A stretch of 64,000 nt of DNA from UBA1426 sp050953365 (GTDB lineage: Bacteria > Bacillota > Clostridia > Peptostreptococcales > Anaerovoracaceae). Shown in pieces: positions 35,074-43,160 of the stretch. Under the pieces are notes generated by a model. That model saw nothing but the letters and a program-made list of their open reading frames with translations. It had not been told where the DNA came from and made no database searches. Numbering within the stretch: position 1 is the first letter of the stretch; every line of letters begins with the position of its first letter. Location: assembly GCA_050953365.1 (NCBI GenBank), contig JBMNMN010000013.1, forward strand, positions 1-64,000, in the 5' to 3' direction. The translations under genes were made by a program, and so were the position numbers.

Positions 35074-35195
35074 CCTGTTTATTTGGGGCTGTCCCTCTGG
35101 TAAACTCTCGGCGGCAGAAATGACGCCCGACAGAAGCGGGTTATTTCTGCCTAAAAAAAGGGGGTCCAGAGGGACAGGGGCCCCATGTAAACAGG
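35074..35195. repeat. Long palindromic element, MITE-like or structured RNA
   Basis: The two ends pair over about 25 bases: CCTGTTTA with TAAACAGG, TGGGGC with GCCCCA and TGTCCCTCTGG with CCAGAGGGACA. A second inner hairpin pairs GCAGAAAT (35114) with ATTTCTGC (35143), with CCCG/CGGG above it. It could be a non-autonomous mobile element or a transcribed RNA. Confidence 0.6.
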
Positions 35196-35398
35196 ACCGT
35201 GGAATAAATGCGGAATATCCATCAAAACATCACAGGAAACTTGTATGGACAAAACTTGCCAACGATTACTTGACACTACCCAGAAAGCATCTGCTGTTGA
35301 AAACAGGTATACAATATGAGATACTTACATAAACGTAGTATGATATTCACATTGTCCCGAAGAATGTGGGAAGTGCATTTTCCTCATCGAAAAAACGA

Positions 35399-35511
35399 CA
35401 CAATCGAAATAAGTGAACAACCGAAATAAGTGAACAACCGAATAGGGGAACAATCGAAATAAGTGAACAATCGGAATAAGTGAACAATCGGAATAAGTGA
35501 ACAACCGAATC
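35399..35511 (+). repeat. Tandem 17-bp repeat upstream of the Crp/Fnr gene
   Basis: About seven copies of AACAAYCGRAATAAGTG follow one another with a 17-bp period (one copy is 16 bp with AGGGG). The array ends 47 bases before the ATG at 35559. It could hold repeated protein binding sites or simply be a minisatellite in the 5' leader. Confidence 0.85.
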
Positions 35512-35558
35512 GAAATTGAGAGAAATAGAAAAAACATGGAAATCGAAAGTGAGGAACA

Positions 35559-36233
35559 ATGAGACCGGAAGATCTGGCATATATTAAAGATGCATTGCCT
35601 TTTTGGAAATCCCTCAATGAAGATCAAAAGGAAACTCTGGAAAACAGCGTTACCTTGCGTCGTATACCGGCCGGGACCATCATGCACGGAGGCGCAGATG
35701 ATCTGGACGGACTTTTTTTGGTAAAAAAAGGGCAGGCCCGGGCGTATATCGTCTCTGAATCGGGAAAAGAGATCACTCTTTATCGATTGCTGGAGCGGGA
35801 TATATGTATATTCTCCGCATCCTGCATGCTGCGGAACATCAGCTTTGAAATCCTTGTAGAGGCGGAGAAGGATACGGAAGCATTTCTGATCCCGTCCGCC
35901 GTTTATCAGGAACTACTGCAAAGCTCCATCCAAGTATCGGACTATACAAACCAGCTCATGTCTTCGCGCTTTTCCGACGTCATGTGGATCATGGAACAGG
36001 TGCTGTTTATGAGTTTTGACAAGAGACTTGCACTGTTTCTGTTGGAGCAGTCAAGTATTGAAGGATCCACTCGTCTGATCATTACCCATGAGACCATCGC
36101 GAAGCACATGGGAACCGCCAGGGAAGTGGTGACGAGAATGCTGAAATACTTTGCCGCGGAGGGGATGGTAGAGCTTTTCCGTGGCGGAGTTCTTTTGAAG
36201 GATATGGACAAGCTGACAAGAATGACCAAATAA
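35559..36233 (+). CDS. Crp/Fnr-family transcriptional regulator
   Basis: A 224-residue regulator. The N-terminal cyclic-nucleotide-binding-like fold is visible as TLRRIPAGTIMHGGADDLDGLFLVKKGQARAYI; residues 150-224 form a winged helix-turn-helix (THETIAKHMGTAREVVTRMLKYFAAEGMVEL). There is no cluster of N-terminal cysteines, so it is not a classic FNR; two Cys (CIFSASC) lie near residues 88-94. It is preceded by the 17-bp repeat array, which might bear on its own regulation, and followed by an ABC exporter pair. Ligand unknown. Confidence 0.88.
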   Translation: MRPEDLAYIKDALPFWKSLNEDQKETLENSVTLRRIPAGTIMHGGADDLDGLFLVKKGQARAYIVSESGKEITLYRLLERDICIFSASCMLRNISFEILVEAEKDTEAFLIPSAVYQELLQSSIQVSDYTNQLMSSRFSDVMWIMEQVLFMSFDKRLALFLLEQSSIEGSTRLIITHETIAKHMGTAREVVTRMLKYFAAEGMVELFRGGVLLKDMDKLTRMTK

Positions 36234-36312
36234 ATACGTCAGAGCAAAAACTAATTAAAAACGGCGTAAATGCATTGTGGGAAAAGCTAATCAAAAGAAT
36301 CGGGAGATACTA

Positions 36313-37152
36313 ATGCTTAAAGTCGAGAATGTCACCAAACGTTACGGCAAGGTGGTTGCCAACGACAACATCAGCTTTCAAGTGGGACAAGGACAGATCG
36401 CTTTGCTGTTAGGTCCTAACGGAGCCGGCAAGTCTACCATAATAAAATGCATCGTCGGCTTGCTTCGATTTTCCGGCCGAATTGAAGTGGACGGAAAGCC
36501 TAATAAATCCGTGGAAGCAAAGAGGGTTTTAGGATATGTGCCTGAAATGCCGGCGATTTATGATCTGTTGACAGTTGAAGAGCATCTGGAGTTTATTCGA
36601 CGGGTATACAGGCTTCCCGACGATGGTTATGATCAAGTCCTGTTAGAAAGGTTCGAACTCTTAGATAAGAAAAACAAATTGGGTAAAGAGCTGTCAAAAG
36701 GCATGCAGCAGAAACTTTCCATCTGTTGCGCCCTGCTTCATAAGCCTAAAGTCATCGTATTCGATGAACCAATGGTGGGATTGGACCCCCATGCCATCAA
36801 GGAGTTAAAGCAAATGTTAAGGGAGCTTCGCGCCGAAGGAGCGGCCATATTGATCAGCACCCACATGCTTGACAGCGTGGATGAATATTGGGATGTTGCT
36901 CACATTATGGTAAATGGTTCTTTTGCGGCAACCCGGTATTCTTGTGGAGATGAAGAATCCGGGGATGAAGAGAACCTGGAAGAGATGTTCTTCCGGATTA
37001 CCGAGGGGAGAGGATCGGAAAGCAGCAAAGAAACAGGAGATGGCGAGAGGACTGAATGCGGCGAAGAAACAGGAAATGGCGAGAGGACTGAAAGCGGCAG
37101 CGAGGCGAAAAACAGCAACGAGACGGAAAAGGGCGAGGGGACAGAAAAGTGA
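36313..37152 (+). CDS. ABC transporter ATP-binding protein with a repetitive acidic tail
   Basis: A 279-residue ABC ATPase: Walker A GPNGAGKS, signature LSKGMQQKLS, Walker B VIVFDEPMVGLDP and the H-loop STHML. It pairs with the permease at 37149, whose GTG start overlaps its stop codon (GTGA), indicating translational coupling. The start at 36313 (MLKVENV) is preferred to an upstream ATG at 36277 because of a GGGAG site and family alignment. The last 50 or so residues are low-complexity Glu/Gly/Thr repeats (for example ETGDGERTECGE and ETGNGERTESGS), which standard ATPases lack. Confidence 0.9.
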   Translation: MLKVENVTKRYGKVVANDNISFQVGQGQIALLLGPNGAGKSTIIKCIVGLLRFSGRIEVDGKPNKSVEAKRVLGYVPEMPAIYDLLTVEEHLEFIRRVYRLPDDGYDQVLLERFELLDKKNKLGKELSKGMQQKLSICCALLHKPKVIVFDEPMVGLDPHAIKELKQMLRELRAEGAAILISTHMLDSVDEYWDVAHIMVNGSFAATRYSCGDEESGDEENLEEMFFRITEGRGSESSKETGDGERTECGEETGNGERTESGSEAKNSNETEKGEGTEK

Positions 37153-38723
37153 GAGCCTTATTCTATATCTTGTTAATCCGGTTCAAGAATCGAATCAAAT
37201 CCTTGGTGAGAAGTCCAGGGGCTTTGATTATGGTCATTATATTTCTCGCGCTTCTTTTGGTTCCTGTGCTGGCGGGCGATTCCGTTTCCTCGGGAGAAAA
37301 AAGCCATCGCAATATTGAGGAAGTGTACGGGATGATGACGGCACTTTACTGTATCGTTTTTGTAATGACGAGCTACGGAGGTCTTTCCAAAGGCGCCAGC
37401 CTTTACTCCATGCCCGACGTAAATCTTGTTTTTACTTCACCTGTTTCAACCAAAAAAGTACTGTTCTACGGTTTAATACAGCAGATGGGGACTTCGCTGT
37501 TCATCGGTTTTTTCCTGCTGTATCAATATGGTTGGATGCACGGAACCTATGGGATTTCCATGGGTAACCTGGCTTTGATCTTGCTCGGATATGCTGCCGC
37601 TCTGTTCTGCGGGCAGCTTACGGCTATGGTCCTGTATTCATTGACTACAAGGGATGAAAGGAAAAGGAATGTAGCAAAGGCCTCCTGCCTGGTGATCAGC
37701 GGTTTGGCAGTGTTATACCTGCTCGCCACCGTCTATCCGGAAAAAGATCGATGGCTGGAAATCGCGGTATCAGAGCTTAATGGGTTCCCCGTGAAACTTT
37801 TCCCGGTTGGCGGATGGGCCCAGTCTGCAATCGTCGGAATACTGGCGGGCGAGTGGATAAATCTCGCCTTCCTGTCAATTCTACTGCTGTATATTGCGGC
37901 GCTGGTTATGTTCATGGCAAAAAGGGATGTGGATTATTATGAAGACGTGCTTCAGGCCGCGGAGGTTTCTTACAGCGCAATCGCCGCTAGCAAGCAAGGA
38001 CGTATCGACGGGGCTATACCGCAAAGGATTAAAGTGGGTCGGACCGGCATCGGAAAGGGGTTTGGGGCGGACAGCTTTTATTACAAGCACCGTCTTGAGA
38101 GCAGACGCGCCAGGCTTTTTTTACTGGATCGCACGTCGATTACTTTTATTTTGATGAGCATTGTCTTTGCGTTTTTCATGAGGAATGAGGGAATCATTCC
38201 CGTGTTCGCATTTGCCACCTATATGCAGATTTTCAGCGTCGCCCTGGGGCGCTGGATTCGGGAACTGATGCTTCCTTATATTTATATGGTTCCCGAACCC
38301 GCATTTACAAAATTGATCCATTGCCTTCGGGAAAGCTTCTTGCGGATTGCGGCAGATGCCGTGGTGCTTTTTATTCCTATCGCCTTTATACTTAAACTGA
38401 GTCCTGCGGAAACCGGAGCTTGCATCTTAGCCAGAATCTCCTTTGGGTTGCTGTTCACTTCCGGCAACATAGTGGTACAGCGGTTTTTCAGCGGCCTAAC
38501 ATTAAAACTGCTGAGCTTGCTCTTCTATTTTATTACAATGATAGTATTAATTTTGCCCGGTGTTGGCATCGCTTTTTTAATAACGTTTATGAATGTCAAA
38601 ATATTTTCGCCAAACATCCAAATATTTTTAGCCCTGACCCTGTGTAACATATTGGTGTCATTTGCTGCCACGTTTTTATGCAGAAATATGTTGGAATATT
38701 CCGAACTAAATTATCCGAGTTGA
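37149..38723 (+). CDS. Putative ABC exporter permease
   Basis: A 524-residue membrane protein with about 10-12 hydrophobic segments, matching the putative ABC exporter class common in Firmicutes (YSMPDVNLVFTSPVSTKKVLFYGLIQQMG near residue 90; FGADSFYYKHRLESRRARLFLLDR before the second half). It forms the membrane part of the exporter with the preceding ATPase. The start is GTG and overlaps the stop of that gene. Substrate unknown. Confidence 0.82.
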   Translation: MRALFYILLIRFKNRIKSLVRSPGALIMVIIFLALLLVPVLAGDSVSSGEKSHRNIEEVYGMMTALYCIVFVMTSYGGLSKGASLYSMPDVNLVFTSPVSTKKVLFYGLIQQMGTSLFIGFFLLYQYGWMHGTYGISMGNLALILLGYAAALFCGQLTAMVLYSLTTRDERKRNVAKASCLVISGLAVLYLLATVYPEKDRWLEIAVSELNGFPVKLFPVGGWAQSAIVGILAGEWINLAFLSILLLYIAALVMFMAKRDVDYYEDVLQAAEVSYSAIAASKQGRIDGAIPQRIKVGRTGIGKGFGADSFYYKHRLESRRARLFLLDRTSITFILMSIVFAFFMRNEGIIPVFAFATYMQIFSVALGRWIRELMLPYIYMVPEPAFTKLIHCLRESFLRIAADAVVLFIPIAFILKLSPAETGACILARISFGLLFTSGNIVVQRFFSGLTLKLLSLLFYFITMIVLILPGVGIAFLITFMNVKIFSPNIQIFLALTLCNILVSFAATFLCRNMLEYSELNYPS

Positions 38724-38801
38724 ACGATCAGTAAAAATGAAGCGATAAGGCAAAAAAGGTTGAAAATTACCGTTTCCGCAATATGGCAAAGCTCTTTTTC
38801 C

Positions 38802-38830
38802 TTGACGTATTAAGTAAACAAGTATAGAAT
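38802..38830 (+). promoter_or_regulatory. Vegetative promoter of the dpp-type operon
   Basis: TTGACG-N17-TAGAAT, close to the sigma-A consensus, lies 50 bases before the first permease gene. Confidence 0.75.
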
Positions 38831-38880
38831 ATACCATGCGAGTTCAAAAAACTTAAATAGAATATTGGAGATGTATTAAT

Positions 38881-39816
38881 ATGATGAAATTCATCGCAAA
38901 GCGCGTAGCTCAGGCTTTAGTAGTAATACTTCTGATTACGTGCATTACTTTTCTTCTGATGAATTTAGTTCCGGGAGGTCCTTTCCTGAGTGAAAAGAAT
39001 CCGCCTCCTCAGGTTCTGGCAGTCATGGAGGCAAAGTACGGATTAGACAAACCCGTTCCGGTTCAGCTGAAGAATTACATAGTACACATGTTGAAAGGGG
39101 ATTTCGGCGTTTCGCTGAAAATGCAGAAAAACCGTCCCGTCACCACCATTATTATGGAAATGTTTCCTGTTTCGGCAAAGGTGGGCATAATCGCTCTCGT
39201 GGGCGCGGTTCTCATCGGGGTACCCATCGGCTGCATTGCCGCTTATAACAGAGGTAATTGGATCGATAGCGCGCTGAGGGTGGTAACCACCGTAGGAGTT
39301 TCCATTCCGGGATTTGTTGTCGCTACCGTACTGTTGATCGTGCTCGGATCAAAATTGCAGCTGCTTCCCACTATGGGTCTGACCAGTTGGAAAGGCTATA
39401 TTATGCCTTGTTTCAGCCTGGCTTTTTATCCTATGTGCTATATTGGCAGACTGGCTCGTTCCAGCATGCTGGACGTTATCAATCAAGAATATATCCGGAC
39501 TGCGCAGGCTAAAGGTGTTCCCGCAGTCAAGATCGTGTTTAAGCATGCTCTGCGGAACGCGTTTATTCCCGTATTGACGTACCTGGGCCCGCTGACCGCA
39601 GGTATCCTTACGGGCGGCTTTGTTGTAGAGACCGTATTTAACATTCCCGGCCTTGGAAGATATTTTGTCCAGAGCATTATGAATCGTGACTATCCCATTA
39701 TTATGGGAACAACTATATTTTTAGCAGCTTTCATCGTAACCATGACACTTGTGGTGGATATTCTGTATAAAGCGGTCGACCCGAGGATCGATCTGGCGAA
39801 GGGAGGGGCGAAATAA
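38881..39816 (+). CDS. dppB: Dipeptide/oligopeptide ABC transporter permease 1
   Basis: A 311-residue inner-membrane permease of the DppB/OppB type: N-terminal MKFIAKRVAQALVVILLITCITFLLMNLVPGGPF, and the EAA-like loop ARSSMLDVINQEYIRTAQAKGVPAVKIVFKHALRNAFIPV that contacts the ATPases. About six membrane helices. GGAG lies 10 bases upstream of the ATG. First gene of a five-gene peptide import operon; its stop overlaps the start region of dppC. The exact peptide specificity is not readable. Confidence 0.9.
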   Translation: MMKFIAKRVAQALVVILLITCITFLLMNLVPGGPFLSEKNPPPQVLAVMEAKYGLDKPVPVQLKNYIVHMLKGDFGVSLKMQKNRPVTTIIMEMFPVSAKVGIIALVGAVLIGVPIGCIAAYNRGNWIDSALRVVTTVGVSIPGFVVATVLLIVLGSKLQLLPTMGLTSWKGYIMPCFSLAFYPMCYIGRLARSSMLDVINQEYIRTAQAKGVPAVKIVFKHALRNAFIPVLTYLGPLTAGILTGGFVVETVFNIPGLGRYFVQSIMNRDYPIIMGTTIFLAAFIVTMTLVVDILYKAVDPRIDLAKGGAK

Positions 39817-40871
39817 TGCGGATGCAAAAAGTTTTCGGATTCTTCCCTTTCCCCACATGGCAGATGGATGTGGATGGAATGTTAGGGCAACAGACCTACA
39901 GAGAAGACGATTTCCAGAAGGCGGGGACCGCTGAAAAAGAAAGTTTCATCGAAACGAAGCCCAGCCTTTCTTACTGGCAAGATGCCTGGAGACGTCTCAA
40001 AAGAAACAAGGTTGCCATGGTGTCCCTGTTTATCATTATTTTGATGATTCTTTTCGCATTTGTGGGACCTCTGTTTTACGACTATGACTATACCACCCAG
40101 GTTCGGGGTGATGAAAATATTGATCCTTCCTGGAAGTATCCTTTTGGTACAGATAATCTGGGCCGTGACTTGCTGGTCCGTACCATGTTCGGTACTCGTA
40201 TTTCACTGATTATAGGCATTGCAGCCAGCCTGATCGTGCTGGTGATCGGCTCGACTTACGGGGCCGTTTCCGGGTATTTTGGCGGTCGGGTGGATGACGT
40301 TATGATGCGTTTTGTGGAGTTGATATATTCCGTGCCCGATATATTGGTGGTGCTGCTCTTGTCTACGGCGTTGAAGCCGGCGCTGACAGAGTGGTTCAAT
40401 ACTTCCACCAGCGACATAGCAAAAGCGCTGTCCGTTTTAGGTCCCAGTTTGATAGCTATTTTCATTGCTTTCGGACTTCTGTATTGGGTTGGAATGGCCC
40501 GTATTATTCGTGGCCAGGTGCTGATGCTGAAGGAACAGGAATACGTGACGGCGGCAAAAGCGTTGGGCGCATCCAGTTCCAGGGTGATCAGGCGCCATTT
40601 GCTCCCAAATTGCATTGGACAGATTATAGTTACCACCTGTCTGCAGATTCCGTCGGCCATATTCCTGGAATCCTTCCTGTCCTTTTTAGGTGTGGGAGTT
40701 TCCGCGCCGCTGACCAGCTTGGGATCTATGGCTTCTGACGCTCTTGGCGGCATGTATACATACACGTATAGATTGATGATTCCGGCTACTTTGCTGAGTT
40801 TGTTGATTTTATCCCTGAATCTCTTCGGGGACGGGCTGAGGGACGCGCTTGATCCCCGTTTGAAGAAGTAA
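39816..40871 (+). CDS. dppC: Dipeptide/oligopeptide ABC transporter permease 2
   Basis: A 351-residue permease of the DppC/OppC type. A cytoplasmic N-terminal extension of about 65 residues precedes the OppC_N-like helix (AWRRLKRNKVAMVSLFIIILMILFAFVGP). Conserved features are YPFGTDNLGRDLLVRTMFGTRISL and the EAA loop QEYVTAAKALGASSSRVIRRHLLPN. GGAGGGG precedes the ATG, which overlaps the dppB stop codon by one base. It forms the channel with DppB. Confidence 0.9.
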   Translation: MRMQKVFGFFPFPTWQMDVDGMLGQQTYREDDFQKAGTAEKESFIETKPSLSYWQDAWRRLKRNKVAMVSLFIIILMILFAFVGPLFYDYDYTTQVRGDENIDPSWKYPFGTDNLGRDLLVRTMFGTRISLIIGIAASLIVLVIGSTYGAVSGYFGGRVDDVMMRFVELIYSVPDILVVLLLSTALKPALTEWFNTSTSDIAKALSVLGPSLIAIFIAFGLLYWVGMARIIRGQVLMLKEQEYVTAAKALGASSSRVIRRHLLPNCIGQIIVTTCLQIPSAIFLESFLSFLGVGVSAPLTSLGSMASDALGGMYTYTYRLMIPATLLSLLILSLNLFGDGLRDALDPRLKK

Positions 40872-40883
40872 GGGAGAGAAGGT

Positions 40884-41924
40884 ATGGATAACAATATGGA
40901 TATGGATAAGAAGAATAAAAAACTGCTTGAAGTAAAGGACTTAAGAGTTTCCTTTTTCACGCCTGTAGGTGAGGTGAAAGCCGTAGGCGGCATTTCCTAT
41001 GACCTGAATTACGGAGAAGTAATGGGCATCGTAGGCGAATCCGGTAGCGGCAAGAGCGTAGAGGCTTATTCCATTATGGGATTGCTGCAAAGCCCGGGCA
41101 AGGTAGTGGGCGGTTCTATCATTTTTGACGGAGAGGATGTGCTTGCCAAAACTCCGAAGGAGATGCAAGCATTTCGCGGGAACAGCGTCAGCATGATTTT
41201 CCAAAACCCCATGACTTGTCTTAATCCCGTTTACACCATCGGAGATCAGCTCATGGAGGCCATCCGTTGCCATAAGAAGATATCGAAGGCGGAGGCAAGA
41301 GAAAAATCCATCGAAATGCTCAAACTTGTGGGCATTAATAATCCGGAAAGGCGCATGAATCAATATCCCCATGAATTTTCCGGCGGTATGCGCCAAAGGG
41401 TTATGATCGCCATGGGATTGATTTGTGACCCTAAAATGCTGATTGCGGACGAACCCACTACGGCTCTTGATGTTACCATTCAGGCTCAGATCATTGAGCT
41501 GATGAAAGACATTCAGAAAAAAACACAAATGGCTATCATCTTTATTACCCATAACTTGGGCGTGGTAGCCGAAATTTGCGACAGAGTATCCGTCATGTAT
41601 GCCGGCAAGATTGTAGAACAGGGAAACGTAGAAGACATCTTCTACCGGCCACAGCATCCCTATACCATGGGGCTGCTGCGTTCCATGCCAAGGCTGGACG
41701 AAGAGGAATACGAAAGGCTGATTCCCATTGAAGGAACGCCGGTGGATATGCTCAATCCTCCTGCGGGATGCCCCTTCGGACCCCGCTGCGAGCATTGCAT
41801 GAAAATCTGCCTGCGCGTGGAACCTCCGCAGATCGATCTGGGGGACGGTCACATGTCCGCATGCTGGCTGTTGGCGGACGAGGCAAAAAAACAGGCTACA
41901 AAGGGGGAAACTCCCAATGAATAA
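40884..41924 (+). CDS. dppD: Peptide ABC transporter ATPase 1
   Basis: A 346-residue ABC ATPase with Walker A GESGSGKSVEAY, signature FSGGMRQRVMIAM, Walker B MLIADEPTTALD and H-loop FITHNL. The C-terminal oligopeptide-transporter domain carries the cysteine-rich CPFGPRCEHCMKIC segment. GGGAGAGAAGG lies just before the ATG. It overlaps dppF by 8 bp, consistent with coupled translation of the two ATPases. Confidence 0.92.
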   Translation: MDNNMDMDKKNKKLLEVKDLRVSFFTPVGEVKAVGGISYDLNYGEVMGIVGESGSGKSVEAYSIMGLLQSPGKVVGGSIIFDGEDVLAKTPKEMQAFRGNSVSMIFQNPMTCLNPVYTIGDQLMEAIRCHKKISKAEAREKSIEMLKLVGINNPERRMNQYPHEFSGGMRQRVMIAMGLICDPKMLIADEPTTALDVTIQAQIIELMKDIQKKTQMAIIFITHNLGVVAEICDRVSVMYAGKIVEQGNVEDIFYRPQHPYTMGLLRSMPRLDEEEYERLIPIEGTPVDMLNPPAGCPFGPRCEHCMKICLRVEPPQIDLGDGHMSACWLLADEAKKQATKGETPNE

Positions 41925-42876
41925 CGAATTAATACGGGTAGAAAACCTGAGAAAATATTTCAGCATAAAGATGGGTTTCATGAAGTACCATTATGTTCAG
42001 GCGGTGGAAGACGCCAATTTCGTAATAAAGAAAGGTGAAACCCTGGGACTTGTAGGAGAATCGGGTTGCGGAAAGACAACCCTTGGAAGAACCATTCTCC
42101 GTCTGTATGAGCCCACCTCCGGAAAGATCTTCTATGACGGGAAGGACATTACCAAAGAGAAGATGCTTCCTTATCGTCGAAAAATGCAGATCATCTTCCA
42201 AGACCCTTCAGCCTCACTTGATCCTCGTATGACGGTAGGTGAAATCGTTGGGGAAGCCATCGACATCCATAAGCTGGCCGAAAGTAAAAAAGACCGTTCT
42301 GACAGGATCCAGCATTTGTTGACCCAAGTAGGGTTGAATAGCGAGCATGCAAACCGCTATCCCCATGAATTTTCCGGCGGACAGCAGCAGCGTATCGGTA
42401 TTGCCAGAGCTTTGGCCGTACAGCCCGAGTTCATAGTCTGCGATGAGCCCGTGTCCGCGCTGGATGTGTCCATACAGTCACAGATCGTAAACATGCTTGA
42501 AGATATGCAGAATGAGTTGGGGCTGACCTATCTCTTCATTGCCCACGACCTATCCGTTGTTAAGCATATATCCAACCGTATCGGGGTCATGTATCTTGGG
42601 AATATGGTAGAGCTAGCAGAGAGCAACGAGCTTTACAAAAATCCGCTGCACCCATACACCAAGACTTTGCTGTCTGCGGTGCCGGTGCCGGATCCTCGGA
42701 TAAGCCGCGAAAGAAAGAGGATTATCTTGGAAGGTGATATTCCGAGCCCGATGAATCCGCCTTCAGGCTGCCGGTTCCATACTCGGTGTCCTTATGCGGT
42801 TTCCCGCTGCAAAGAGGAAGTTCCCGCCTGGAGGGAACTGGCGCCCGATCATTTTGCCGCATGCCATATTATCTGA
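41917..42876 (+). CDS. dppF: Peptide ABC transporter ATPase 2
   Basis: A 319-residue partner ATPase of the DppF/OppF type: Walker A GESGCGKTTLGR, signature FSGGQQQRIGIARAL, Walker B FIVCDEPVSALDVS, H-loop FIAHDLS, and a C-terminal GCRFHTRCPYAVSRC motif. The start overlaps the dppD stop. With DppD it powers peptide import. Confidence 0.92.
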   Translation: MNNELIRVENLRKYFSIKMGFMKYHYVQAVEDANFVIKKGETLGLVGESGCGKTTLGRTILRLYEPTSGKIFYDGKDITKEKMLPYRRKMQIIFQDPSASLDPRMTVGEIVGEAIDIHKLAESKKDRSDRIQHLLTQVGLNSEHANRYPHEFSGGQQQRIGIARALAVQPEFIVCDEPVSALDVSIQSQIVNMLEDMQNELGLTYLFIAHDLSVVKHISNRIGVMYLGNMVELAESNELYKNPLHPYTKTLLSAVPVPDPRISRERKRIILEGDIPSPMNPPSGCRFHTRCPYAVSRCKEEVPAWRELAPDHFAACHII

Positions 42877-42932
42877 ACCTGAAAAAGGCAGTTTTTTGAC
42901 CGCTGACGGTATCGGCTATCGACAATTGTCGC

Positions 42933-42961
42933 TTTACTTCGGTAAACTAATATTGTATACT
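42933..42961 (+). promoter_or_regulatory. Probable internal promoter of the binding-protein gene
   Basis: TTTACT-N17-TATACT lies in the 284-bp gap between dppF and the binding-protein gene. A separate promoter would let the cell make the binding protein in excess of the transporter. Confidence 0.55.
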
Positions 42962-43082
42962 TTGTATGTGCTTTCAGTTGTCAAGAAAATGGCAATCTCG
43001 ACCACGGCTGACACTTGCGATTTTAGGGTTATGTGAGTATCTGCGCAACCTGGGTCGCAAGTTCAACAATAAATAAAAAAGA

Positions 43083-43125
43083 GCCATGGGTTTCCATGGC
43101 CCTTCAAATCAGCAAATGATTTGAA
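43083..43125 (+). repeat. Two consecutive hairpins before the binding-protein gene
   Basis: GCCATGG/CCATGGC (43083-43100) and TTCAAATCA/TGATTTGAA (43103-43125) are perfect stems back to back, ending about 25 bases before the AAGGAGGAG ribosome binding site. They could act in attenuation or protect the 5' end of the message. Confidence 0.6.
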
Positions 43126-43160
43126 ATTCTTGCCGATAGGTAAAAAAGGAGGAGAAATTT

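Noticed and set aside
35120..35332. 70-residue plus-strand protein
   Set aside because: It starts inside the long palindrome, has no ribosome binding site and no recognisable sequence.
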